A stretch of DNA of 64,000 nt from Coprinopsis marcescibilis (Eukaryota; Basidiomycota; Agaricomycetes; Agaricales; Psathyrellaceae): positions 1 to 64,000 of the forward strand of contig ML210246.1 of NCBI GenBank assembly GCA_004369085.1, read 5' to 3'. Shown piece after piece: positions 47,355 through 58,420 of the stretch. Position 1 is the first letter of the stretch. Each line of letters opens with the position of its first letter. The notes under the pieces are model-generated. The model saw nothing but the letters and a program-made list of their open reading frames with translations, was not told the origin of the DNA and did not search any database. The translations under genes were made by a program, and so were the position numbers.

Positions 47355-48593
47355 TCACACATTCAAAAACTCCACATCAATCCGAGTTCCCTTAGCCCTA
47401 ATTGCCTTCTCGTCTGCAACACCAAATTGAGGCACGAACCTCGGCTCGTACTTCAGCCCATGAACCACTATGTTCAGCTCATCCAAGACGCACGGGGCAA
47501 GCAAGACGTCCTTTAGCCTTTCCTGCGTGAAGTACCCCAGGTTGAGGGTACTCAAGTAGAGCGCAGACGTGAACCCGTTCGATGGCGACCAAATCGCTAC
47601 TCCCAATTTACTGATCGAAGGTGCGAGGGCCGAGAAGAACGACTGCTGAATGGGCCCCGTGTACTGGAAATCGATCAAAGATCGACACGTCTTTGCGATT
47701 AATGTCCCGGCCTCTGGTTTTCCGGAGGTACTGTGCGAGAAGCTGAGGTGAAGAACCGTAAGACTCTTCCCGATGCTATTCAATCGCACCAGCTCGAGAA
47801 CGTCTGTAGGTCGAAGGATCGAATTTCCTTGAAGCAGGAACTCTCTGAGGTTGGATTTGAGCACAGTCCTTTTCCGAACTGGATCGAAGATCGGTTCGCC
47901 GATTCTGCTGAACAACTTGGCAAAGTCGTTGCGAAAGGGGAAGCAGTCTTTGAGGACAAGTTTGGTGAGGTTGGGCATGTTGGAAGGGAGGTGAAGGGTT
48001 GGACGGCTGTGACGATGGACGTACTGCCAACCGACCATTTCCAAGTGATGGAGGGATGGACCAACTTCTACCAACGCGAGACTTGTTTGTTTGTAGCCAA
48101 AGTGTGTGAGGACCAAAGTCTCCAGCGAGTTGTGGAGGTTTGGGAGAGTCCTCGATTTCCATTGGCGAGTTTGAAAGGCTGGTGTCTCCCCGATCAACTC
48201 TAAACGCCGGATTTGGGCATTTTTGAGCCTCTGCAAGTGAGTGTTGAGAAGAGCGAGGCCTTCTTTGGACTGTTCGATGGAGACCTTGGTGGGATTGCCA
48301 CTGAGCCCAGATATAGTGAGGATTTTGATCAACTCCGGATTCCTACATTGCGCCATTAGCCCAATGGTGGGTTTAACCTGATCAATGGATGTGGAAGGCA
48401 GGAGGACATGGTCGTAGAGTAGGAAGGAGATAACGGAGTCCCATTGTCCTGAGACGGCTCGAAGAGCAGCAAAGAGTGTTAGCTGCTGATAGTAGTCGAT
48501 GATGGTGTCGGAGGTTGGTGTTGGTTTGATTGGGGGAAGCAAACACTTGAGTATCTGGATTAACAGCTCGTTCGGTAACTCCTGTCTGGTCAT
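47355..48593 (-). CDS. F-box/LRR-like protein
   Basis: Single exon of 412 codons. The N-terminus MTRQELPNELLIQILKCLLP is a good F-box first helix, and later ALRAVSGQWDSVISFLLYDH aligns with the F-box end, although a spacer of about 15 residues lies in between. The remainder has LRR-like beta motifs (LETLVLTHFGYKQTSLALVE, LTKLVLKDCFPFRNDF, LTVLHLSFSHSTSG). Likely substrate receptor of an SCF ligase; partner unknown. Divergent from the SGNH gene at 49440 with 846 bases between. Frame intact. Confidence 0.75.
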   Translation of the reverse strand: MTRQELPNELLIQILKCLLPPIKPTPTSDTIIDYYQQLTLFAALRAVSGQWDSVISFLLYDHVLLPSTSIDQVKPTIGLMAQCRNPELIKILTISGLSGNPTKVSIEQSKEGLALLNTHLQRLKNAQIRRLELIGETPAFQTRQWKSRTLPNLHNSLETLVLTHFGYKQTSLALVEVGPSLHHLEMVGWQYVHRHSRPTLHLPSNMPNLTKLVLKDCFPFRNDFAKLFSRIGEPIFDPVRKRTVLKSNLREFLLQGNSILRPTDVLELVRLNSIGKSLTVLHLSFSHSTSGKPEAGTLIAKTCRSLIDFQYTGPIQQSFFSALAPSISKLGVAIWSPSNGFTSALYLSTLNLGYFTQERLKDVLLAPCVLDELNIVVHGLKYEPRFVPQFGVADEKAIRAKGTRIDVEFLNV

Positions 48594-49439
48594 CTCAAGA
48601 CCTTTAGCGACCGTGTAGTCTGCGTATTGTGAGTCGTGGGATGTCTGTTATCAATCGTGTTATCTTCTGATCATTCGCAAATAAGGTTTCAAGCCACCAT
48701 CAACTCTGAAAGGATTGACCATGCCGCTTGAAGCTTATTTTTTGAGGCTAAAGCCTCGCTCTATTTGGATCTTGGTTGGACCAGCATAATATCGCGGCGG
48801 AGCAATGATCTCCTGAGGAGATCACTCCGGTCTTCAGTTGGTCTTCAGCCCGCGACCTATCCTTCGTGGTTCCTTCGCTGACGTCATCCATATTCGGAAT
48901 AGCCGCCCAGGCCCGAAGCGGGGCCGGGTCTGTCGATCGTGCACGGACCAATGGAGAGAGATTGGCTTGGCTTCCGAAAGTTCGTTGCCGGCGCTGACTC
49001 GTACTCGGTTGAATTGAATCTTCTTACCATCGACACTGCCGTTCACGAACTCGCACACCCTGCAGCAGAACCGGTTACAGCACGGAAACAAGCTTTCTGA
49101 TTGGGCTTGATAAGGGTCACTAATTTGGATACACAGCGTGTCAAACGGTGATGTCAAGGGCGACAGAGAGGTGGTCATTCGGTAAAGAAGTGCCCACCAA
49201 GTCTTCCTTGGGTCTGTTGCCAAGCTTTCCCATAAACGAACACCCGTAACAACCCCAGACTTATCTTGGAGATACACGACGAGCAGGAAGAAACCACGAC
49301 GGCAGAGATATATCGTATCATTGAACGATCATTGGGCGCTTGATAGTTTTAGCTGTCAGTGGGAAAAAGAAGGTGCGTTCGAAGTGCTAAACCAGATTTC
49401 AGCCAATAGCTGACCGGATTCTCCGTCTAGACTTGCGCG
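48594..49439. other. divergent promoter region
   Basis: About 850 bases between the divergent LRR/F-box and SGNH genes. It holds a perfect 17-bp palindrome GATCTCCTGAGGAGATC at 48807-48823. No gene or TATA box that I would trust. Confidence 0.4.
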
Positions 49440-51196
49440 ATGGCTCCTCAAACCGCCTTGTTCGACAGGCTTTCAACACGAACCAGCGGAAATGGACGAC
49501 TTCGAGGACTATTTGGCCGCACCAGGTCTCGTAAAATCGTCCTTCTCGCTTGCCTTTCAACAGCGGTTTTACTTCTGCTTTACCTTGGGACGTACAGAGA
49601 CCCCCTATCTGGGTGGTCTCTAGGCACAATGTCGTTCGGAATACTCAGGGGTGCTGGGCGATTACGCTCTGTATGCTCCCCCGAAGAATACGCAGCCGGA
49701 AATTGGTTATATCGCCCTTACCACACACGGCCTGGACCGCTCACCAAGACCTACGACACCAATTCAACGATATTGGAAGAAGGTGACGACGACCCATTCA
49801 CCGAAAATCCAGCCATCTTGAGAAACATGACCAAATCTCAAGACATCTTCAACTTCACCCGCTTCGATGGATGTGCAAGCTCAAGGGAATACTTTTGGCA
49901 TCTTGCTGCCGATTCACACAAGCAATTCGACCGCTTCCCGGGGCCTACTGAGTGGGAGTGGGTGCCTGGAGGGCGGTGTAAGAGTCCATCAGGGCTCAGG
50001 GACTGGAACAGGGAGGATGTGGTGAAGGAATTCGCTGAAGGCGGCGGGTGGCTTTTGGTCGGTGGTAAGTCATTGTCTTTGCTACTGCTCAGTATACAAT
50101 CTTCAGCTTCTGCGTAGACTCCGTCACGGAAAACCACTTCTTCTCCCTATCGTGCTTGTTATACCCTCATGTCATCGGCTTCCCCGACTACAATAAGCTG
50201 ACTGGAATGTACGACCGGTCCTGGGCTCAGCACCTCTACCTCAATCCCGATTCCCCGATTCTCAAGGATATAAATCTGCCTTCCGGGTTCAATTTGTCGT
50301 CCACGCCTTTGGTCACCTTCCGCCGTGTTGACCTCCTTTGGTCCAAATCCGAATTGGAAACGATGCACAAAGAGCTTCACCCCGAATTCTACGATACCAC
50401 CTCGTCAGAAGGCTTTAGCCTATTCGGCGAAGAAAGAACATGGAGCATTCCCCCCAAAGAATACCTCGACATATTCTATAAACCCCTCCCCGAAGGCAAT
50501 TATGCTACGATGGTTGTCAGCACCGCGGGCCATTGGACAACCAACCTTTTCCGTGGGTACCACTTGGACGAAAAGAACAAGAAACATGACGGCCCTCCCA
50601 TCGGCTACGATGCTTTAATTGGATTCTACAATGAGGTCATGTCTCGATGGGCAGAGGATGTTCAGCACCGGTTGACGATTGAGAAGAGCAACGATGTGAG
50701 TCATGCTCAGAGGCTGGGGCGTATATGGTCGACAAAGGATTCGGCTGGGAATCGACGGAGGGACAAGAAGGTGCTTGTTCGGGCATACCTCCCTGGCCAC
50801 GAAGATTGCCACAAGAAACGCTCCCCTTGTGAGGAGATACAGCCATTCCAGTGGAACTTTTGGAATTGGCCAATTATTTGGAAGTTCAATGAAGTCTTTA
50901 AGGTAAGGGTTCGTTCATCTGGGGATTGTTATCACCATCTCACCAAAGGTGTTATGAACAGAACCTCCTTTCAGTTCGATCAGAACATCCAGACGTGATT
51001 TACCTCCCGATTGATAGGCCTGGACGCCTACGACCAGATGCGGTTGGTGAACGTTATTTCTCGCTGTTCCTCGCACTAACAATGCAATATATTATATTAG
51101 CACTCCACTGGCGACTGTTTGCATATCATGTCGGGAGCCGGAGTGCTCGAGGGATGGTCACACTACATTTGGCACTTCATTACCCGGGAGATTTAA
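49440..51196 (+). CDS. Membrane-anchored SGNH/PC-esterase-like protein (TBL / Cas1-like, putative polysaccharide O-acyl enzyme)
   Basis: Type II membrane protein. A short basic N-terminus (RTRSRK) leads to one signal anchor (IVLLACLSTAVLLLLYLGTY, about residues 29-48) and a lumenal domain. The nucleophile block is GGWLLVGDSVTENHFFSL (GDS; formed across an intron at about 50065-50115). Other landmarks are CASSREYFWHLA, VVSTAGHW and RPGRLRPDAHSTGDCLHI, the last giving the Asp-xx-His pair. The final intron (about 51043-51099) must be spliced to reach HSTGDCLHIMSGAGVLEGWS and the end WHFITREI before TAA at 51194-51196. Without splicing the frame runs on into non-homologous residues. About 525 residues, four exons. 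Likely Golgi; adds or removes acyl groups on glycans, inferred from the family. Confidence 0.82.
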
Positions 51197-51329
51197 TTAC
51201 TTCTCTGGAGGGGTTGGACTGCATGTATTCTGTGTTGACAACTGTTGGTGGTTATCGTTTCGGGTTGAGAATACACATTAGCATCGCCAACTAGTTGGTA
51301 AGTTGAACCGAAGTCGTACAATTCTTCTT

Positions 51330-52990
51330 CAGGATTCAATGACAAAAGCCGCTCGTATATGATAACAGCGATCTTGAGAACCACATTGGCTTCATCGTCG
51401 CGGCCGAGGCTGACAAGTGATATCGGGACAGGTTCGCTCTAGCGCCTGTAATTGTACAGGTCACAGGCCAGGTTGAAGAGCGACTGTGCCACATCTGCGT
51501 CGAAGCGCTGTGGGCCCTTGCGCGTCGGATTTCCGTAGCCCCTGACCAGGCTCGATCGATTCCGCCAACGTGGACCATGGTGGGCGACTTGGAAAGGTAC
51601 AAGGCATAGCTGGTATGGGGGCTGGTTAGTTGGGCTTCGTACTATGCTGCAGGGTCCGCTTCTGCGCTTCTGCAAGCTTGCGACGTAGTATTGCGAGCGA
51701 AATTCCGTTGAAGGTAAGATTAGTTAAGTGAGGGGTCCTGAATCTTTACAAGGCAATGCAAAAGCATCACAGCTTCCTCCGCTCAAGCTGCAGCATCCGC
51801 TGCTTTCCCAACGCCAACCAATGGCGATGCTTGGTGTTTTCTTGAAGGTAAACAGTCGCTTCGTTGTAACGCTTGCGGGAAACAAGATTTTTGCCTGTCC
51901 AGTAGAGTCCCATATCCAGGTGAACGCAAAAAATGCAGGCTGAGCGGCCTCCAGCTCACGAAAGGTATCGATGACCGTCAGTTCTACTTCAGCCTTCGTA
52001 TGATTCTTCGGAGCGATGTCAGATCCTAATACTTGACTCGCCATATCTGACTGGTTGAGGTCAGTCGACGCGTCGTGGTAAGGGTTTCTTCTGCGATAAC
52101 GTGTCCTTCGAACGAAGGCGGGTGTAGAGCAGCTGTGAAAGCACCCACACTGGCAGCATACACTTGAGCTTCATTGACGGGTCTGCTGGACTCGAAGGAA
52201 ATGTGGAGTGTCTAACGTGAGGAATTGACCTGTGAGCAAAATGCTACATATCGAGGGATGTTGATTAATTACTGACCAAGGTTCTCTTGCGCAATATCAA
52301 CGAGGTGCCCATGGAAGCACTGGTCGCAAGCAGGTAGAGAGAGGTTTCAACCACGACTTCGTAAATAAGCACGCAGTGAACCCTGAGTGAGCCCGAGGGT
52401 CGGCATATTTGAAGAAATGAGCTCTTTCTTGATGATAAGGAAGAAGGGAGGTGGGGAATGTCGTGTCAGGAACTCTCGGAGAAAAGTTGGAGAAGTTGGA
52501 TGGGGGTTTTAGGAGTGTCTCTGGAGTAATCCTGAAGCAATGGTCAGATGAAAGTGCAGATCCTGTGGATATCTTCCACTGTGATTCCCTCCGGCGCGTA
52601 AAGGGCAGCAGAGCCGTGGACAGACAGTGGCTCCATCAGTGTGACGATCACAACATTGTATTTTTCCACAAATCTACGATCCGTCCACTGCAGCTTGGAT
52701 AGGATGTACGCATAGAGTGATCCCAGCTTTTTTGTGGGACTTTCCGACTCCATACAATAGCTGCTTGCCCGTTTGACAGTGTCGGCGAGCTCTGTGGGTG
52801 GAGAGTTGTGTGAGTTTACGCTTGAGAACTGTTTTGGCCCACAGGAATATAATTAGCCCCTCACTAATTTGTCGAGCAACTCGGGGGTTATCTCCAGGTG
52901 GGCGTCGGGAGCTGCTAGCTTTATTGCAGTCGAGATTAGTGGAACCTGTCGAAGAGCAGGTTTCGAGAAAGTTTGCAACAGGCGCCACAT
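51330..52990 (-). pseudogene. Decayed NACHT-TPR NLR (fourth copy, inverted, 5'-truncated)
   Basis: On the minus strand, paralogous blocks appear in the order of an NLR but in shifting frames. They are ITPELLDKLV / SEGLIIFLWAKTVLK (end of NACHT), then YAYILSKLQWTDRRFVEKYN and MEPLSVHGSAALYAPEGITV with EDIHRICTFI and a stop. PLLQDYSRDTPKTPIQLL follows, then TPR-like pieces (AEVELTVIDTFRELEAAQPA, RYNEATVYLQENTK). Several frameshifts and stops separate the blocks. Walker A and B are absent, so it is cut off upstream within NACHT near 52990. Opposite strand to the three other NLRs. Closest to NLR1 and NLR3 by eye. Confidence 0.8.
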
Positions 52991-53715
52991 TCAAATGAAA
53001 AATGAGACTCCGATGTTATCGGACGACATTTTGAACTCGACACTCACAAACAACAACTCCTCTGATTCAACGCCCTTGCATCTACCTCACGTCAAGCCTC
53101 CAATGTCGCCTGGTTAAACACTTCGAGTGGCACGCCTGCTCTGTTTCCGTGCCTCAACACCACCCACCACCACATGCTCAAACCAGGTCTTACTCACCAA
53201 ATATGTCCACTGAAAGCAGATACGACCTGACAGTCACGAACTGGTCAGCGAGTGTAAAACCATGGCGGTAGCTCACCGTTGCCTAAATGCCACTCCAATA
53301 GGACGACCCTCGTTCGCAGTACTCACTGCTGCTTCCCACGTAGGAGTCCGAGAGGGGACGACGAAACAGGAGTGCGTATGTGGGGGATAGAACTCATGCA
53401 GCGACTTGGAGAGGGATTATAGGGGCTGGTGCCAGGGCCTGAAAGGTACTTATGCTCATTCACTTCTATTGCAAGTTTTGGTATGCTGATGATAAATCAT
53501 ATTAGTTGTGCGCAGACTAGAAGAAACGGTGGAAGAAGGACAACGACAATAGTCAGCATCGGGGATTTATCCTTTCGCGTTCCATTCCCTCCCCGTTGCA
53601 ACGAAGCCCTAGAAAGGCCGAGTACTAGTATTGCGACAGGAATTGCTGTGAAAACGTTGTATCGTAGCTGAAGCAGGAGCAAGGACCTGGCGCGCCTCTC
53701 TGCCCCAGCCATGGA
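52991..53715. other. intergenic, no gene seen
   Basis: About 720 bases upstream of the truncated NLR relic. I could not trace further NACHT sequence into it, so the truncation point of the relic appears to be near 52990. Confidence 0.35.
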
Positions 53716-53931
53716 TCGTCGTCGTCAACGCATCCGGAGCAATGGCAACAGCAAAGGCATGCAACCCCGCTCGCAGCCGCACTCGTACTACGTGCAGGCC
53801 AACTTCCCAACCATCGCGTTCGTGTTCTTTCGCCTCAGACAGGAATCGTTGTCAACGCAGCCGATCAAAAGCAACAGCAAAGACGTGCACCCCCGCTCAC
53901 CCTCTCGCAGCCGCACTCGTACTACGCGCAG
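53716..53931 (+). repeat. Direct repeat, two copies of about 82-86 bp
   Basis: Copy A (53716-53797) and copy B (53846-53931) share TCAACGCA, GCAACAGCAAAG and GCAGCCGCACTCGTACTAC with few changes, plus a small CTCACC-type insertion in B. The copies lie in different reading frames of the surrounding Arg/Ser/Gln-rich open frames. This looks like a decayed coding repeat rather than a live gene. Confidence 0.5.
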
Positions 53932-54681
53932 CCTTAGCTTTACAAGCACCTCGCAACGCTTCGCGGCTCACCTCTTTCCTCCCGGGTGGCTTCAACAATC
54001 AGCGATAATACTCTCGCAGACAATCCCACGCGTCCGCTTTGGCAGACAGAGGGAAGCAAAGGCCGACAAATTTGGGCCTGAACCAATCAGCGCACCCTGC
54101 ACCTCCAAAAGGGTCAAACAAACGCGTCTATGGTGGTACATCCTTGCGAGGCAAAGGCAGAGATTATTTCCTCCAGGACAATTCGTCCATGTTTATCCCA
54201 CGTCGTGATGTGCATGCGAAATGGGGACGAGGTGAACAGAGACGAGGGATGATAAGAATTTTGAAGATGCAGAAGGGGGAGAGGTCTGCGGGAGAGGAGG
54301 GAGGCGATTTTGGGGGAGGATTTGATTATGATTGTGAACGAGACGTTGAAGGCTGCGAAAGTGGATGGGGAGATGGTTGGGGCAGTGTGAGCGAAGAGTA
54401 CAACGTTCGATGTGAGCCTTTAGTAACACTTTCATCTGCTGTGGTTCTGAAGTCAGTAAAGCTTGTTTTAGGTAGCGAAACTGTAATTATTTGGATTATT
54501 CTCTACCTCACTGCAATGTGACCTGAGCGGTGAAATGGTTCATCGCAATGCTGTGTCGGGAACCAGACACCGTGTGAACTGAACTGATAAGACTGCTCGG
54601 AAGTAGAACTGCAGTTTTCTCTCTCTCTTTCTCTCTTTCTCCCTCTCTGTCTCTCGTTGCGCTTCCCTTTGGATCTGTCGT
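53932..54681. other. intergenic, with a CT-rich microsatellite
   Basis: Contains a CTCTCTTT-type simple repeat at about 54615-54656 on the promoter side of NLR3. Open frames at 53711-54208 and 54039-54521 are low complexity (Arg, Gly, Asp rich) and not supported by any motif. Confidence 0.35.
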
Positions 54682-57600
54682 ATGCGACCCAGTCAATACT
54701 GTCAACCCGTTGGATATGGAGCAGGTACAAGGCGATCACTACCCTTACTGGATAGTTCTGTCACTGATCGATTAACCACTCAATTTTATCAGCACATCGG
54801 CGGCGACCTTCAAATCTCGGAAGGTAGCACAAGCATACGTGAGCAGCCCCCTTATACCAGATTCAATACGGATACTTGACCCTTATTTGCAGCAACTGGT
54901 TCCACTGGCAATACCTCAAGAGGCCTTTCAACACGCGTGCAACCCTCGTATGTCCAGACAGCCGCCCTGATTGATGAAGGCGGCCAGGTTGGAGAACGGA
55001 TGGGAACAAACAGTAAGCCGCCAAGTCCTTTGCTGATGCAAAATCGTGCTGAATGAGCTTATGACGCAGCGACCGGGTCCAATCGCAGTATCCTATATGG
55101 TGCTTCAGGTTTCACTCTGCAAAACGCTCATTTGCAGACAGCGGACCGAATTAGCAACACCTACAACATTCGTAAGTCAACTTCAGCTTGTGAATTTATG
55201 GGTTGTAATGTGCGTCCATTAGATGGAGAAAGCAAAGTCATTGAAGTCAATGAGGCCCTGCGACTACTCGGAAACCCTAAAGGATGCGCCTGGGATCCTG
55301 CACGCGCATGCTTAGATGGCACCCGTGTTGTTCACATCGAGGCTATTACGTCCTGGGCCACCTCGCTGGAGGCAGATCCCACCACATCTGGAGCTCGAAT
55401 CCTTCTGGTTCCAGGTCCTGCCGGAAGTGGGAAATCAGCGTTGGCGCACACCATTTGCAAAGAGCTGAGCCGAAGCGGACACCTTGTGTGCTCGGTTTTC
55501 TTCGATCATCCCGGTCCACAGCCAACAGCAGAAGACTTTACAGTCGTACTCGTCCAAGGCCTGTGCACCGTCGGCGATCCCGTGAAGAAGGCCATAGCAG
55601 AACTCATTATACAAAACAAAACCTTGGCTTCAGCGCCAGCATCGCGTCAAATCGAAGACCTTGTGCTCCCAATCGTCGCCAATCTACCCTCAACCCGCAC
55701 CTTTGTTATTGGCATCGACGCTCTGGACGAGCAGCCGAATCCCGCCATGCTGAAACTCCTACGGGACTATGTCCCCCGACTGCCCTCGACATTCCGGTTC
55801 GTCCTCACCACCCGTCCTGACCCGCTTGTAATGCAATACCTGGAGAATCGACCCCATATCATCTCGTTCCCCCACCCATTGGTTGGTGACACCAGCCAGG
55901 CCGACGTCAAGACTTTTATCGTCGACCGCCTATCCATGACCGATTACCAGGCTACTATTTCTTCCGAACTATTGGAGACATTCATTGCTAAATCCGAGGG
56001 ATTGTTCCTTTGGGCCGAAACCGTCCTCAACCACATCGACAACACGTACGACCAGGCCGGGGAATTGGCGGATATCATAGCAGGTGCAAGCAGCTACTGG
56101 ACAGAGACGGAGACTGCCGCTGGGAAGTTGGAGAAGCTATACGAGCATATCCTGTCGAAGCTGCAGTGGAAGGATCCGAGATTTGTGAAAAAATACACCA
56201 TCATCATGGGGGCGCTCGTTACATTACGGGAGCCACTTTCTCGACGTGGACTGGCTGCAGTGTACTCCCCTGACAGAATAGCCGAGAACGACGTCCGCGG
56301 GATATGCATGCTCATCCGTCCCTTGCTCAAAGACTACTCAAAGGACGACCCAACACGGCCCATACACCTCCTTCACCTATCAGTTCAGGAGTATTTGGTT
56401 CATCGGGCCCCGTACCCTTTCCGAATCGACTGCGAGGTCCACCATAATACCCTGTCACGGTTATGCCTGCTGGTCGTCCAACGAGAGCTCACATCGGCAA
56501 AGGTGCCAATCCTTGGATACTCGGATGGCGATTGGGCTTGGGATGTGACAGAGAGAGGTCGAGATATCCCAGTCATTTTGCGGCAATCGCTCACTGAGCC
56601 GCTTTGGTACTCAATACAACACTTTAATGCGCACTGGCGCTCGCTGCGGGAGGAGGCAGGCAAAGAAAACATTACACTCCTTCGTGAGATCGTTGTAGAG
56701 AACCCTCAGCCCATCCTTGAGGTTGCTGCTTCGACGAAATCTAAGGTAGACATTATTTCGTTGCAACGCAAAGCTTTGGTAGGTCACTTTCAATACTACT
56801 ACAATCATTGGATTGACGACTCTTTACCAGCCATACGGTCCCCCGACTCTCGCACTGGCAAGACGGATGGCAAAGATCTACGTCTCGCTGGGCCGGTGTC
56901 TGTACGGAGCCACACGAGATGCAGAAGCCCTCCCCCTACTTCAGGAGGCAGTCAGTCTATACACTTCATACGAAGACGAGAATCTGGATACTGCGGTGGA
57001 ACTCGAATTTGCGGCAAGTCTGACGTGGCTGGGATCATGCCTATACTGCCTTGATCGTCACGATGATGCCCTCCCCCATGTCGAAGAAGCAGTGACAATT
57101 TGCCGCCAACTGTCGTTGACACACGAAAACAAAGCTCGAGCAGCCCTGGCCCACTCGCTGGAGACAATGGGCTATGTGCTGGATAAGCTGAAACGCTACG
57201 ACGAAGCCAACGACGTCAACATCGAAGCGTTGGGCCTGTATCGCCAATTGGTAGTTGGGCACCCAGAGAAGTTCCAGCACCGGTTGGGTTTGGCGCTGCG
57301 TAATCTGGCTTGGAGCCTTGACGGATGCGGGAAACATGTAGAAGCTGTCGCTGTTATACAGGAGGAGGTTGAGCTTCGCCGCAAAATGATGGAACATGAT
57401 AGACGAATAAGCGGCGCAGATCTCGCCCGTTCACTTGAAAGACGGGCGAAGTATCTTATTAACGCAGAAAGAACACCAGAGGCGGTCGAATGCTCCCAGG
57501 AAGTGGTGCAAATATGTCGTTGGCTTGTGCATGATAATCCCGAGGAGTTCAACTCAGGTCTTGCGGACTCTTTACACAATTTGGCCAACGATCTTAATGA

Positions 57601-58420
57601 CTGTGGTCGAGTGGACGAGGCTATCCCATTCTCATGCGAGGCAATCGAGATTTACCGCCAACTGGTTTCGAACAGCCCTTTCACTTTCGAGCCCGATCTT
57701 GCCGAATCCCTCCATAATCATGCATCGTATACCAGTAAGGCTGGAAGGATAACGGAGGCGGTTGGATACCGTCAGGAGGCGGTGGAGATACGGCAAAGAC
57801 TTGCGCACGATAATCCCGAGAAATCCAACCCTGATCTTGCAACATCCATGCACAATTTGGCTTCAGATCTTGATAAATGTGGTCGAGTGGACGAGGCTAT
57901 CCCATTCTCATGCGAGGCGATCGAGATTCGCCGCCAACTGGTTGCAAATGACCCTTCCACATTCGAGCCCAATCTTGCCAACTCCCTCCATAGTCACGCA
58001 TTGTATACTACGAAAGCTGGAAAGATAACGGAGGCTGTTGGATACAGTCAGGATGCGGTGCAGATACGGCGACGACTTGCGCATGATAATCCCGAGAAAT
58101 TCAACGCAGGTCTTGCAAACTCCTTGCACAATTTGGCCAGCGATCTTTATAACTGTGGTCAAGTGGCCGACGCTATCCCATTCTCATGCGAGGCAATCGA
58201 GATTTACCGCCAACTGGTTGCAAACGACCCTTCCACATTCGAGCCCGATCTTGCTAATTCCCTCCACAACCACGCTATATACCTCGAAGGACTTGGTAGG
58301 ACAGAGGAAGCCTTTGAATGCAGGCGTGAAGCAGATGATATTCGAAGCAGACATCCAGGTAAGACCTCGATGCCATCCGATGCCCCGTACTCAACTAATC
58401 TATATCTAGCTCAATCATGA
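54682..58420 (+). CDS. NACHT-TPR STAND protein (fungal NLR 3), intact
   Basis: Intact paralogue, about 1,150 residues. The 5' end is uncertain: ATG 54682 gives an unspliced first exon, while ATG 54716 gives a three-codon exon (MEQ) spliced to HIGGDLQISEGS, as in NLR2. Later 5' exons join TGSTGNTSRGLSTRVQPS.. to TTGSNRSILYGASGFTLQ, then an intron at 55172-55222. NACHT: GPAGSGKSALAHTICKE (Walker A), FVIGIDALDEQ (Walker B), RFVLTTRPDP. Winged-helix part: KSEGLFLWAETVLNHIDNTY and LLHLSVQEYL. An intron at 56779-56830 leads to PYGPPTLALARRMAKI and a TPR domain of about 530 residues ending in NLYLAQS. The TPR units have a near-exact 276-bp period. All joins keep frame. It lies beside the inverted NLR relic. 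Confidence 0.87.
57545..58305 (+). repeat. Tandem 276-bp TPR repeat inside NLR3 (nearly three units)
   Basis: The stretch TGTGGTC[AG]AGTGG..GA.GCTATCCCATTCTCATGCGAGGC recurs at 57602, 57878 and 58154, exactly 276 bases apart (92 codons). Each unit encodes CGxVDEAIPFSCEAIEI.RQL and LAHDNPEKxNxxLAxSxHNLA. Similarity at DNA level is very high, so duplication or conversion is recent. Confidence 0.85.

Noticed and set aside
54615..54656. CT-rich run as a functional element
   Set aside because: An ordinary simple-sequence repeat; may be a promoter pyrimidine tract, but nothing more can be said.
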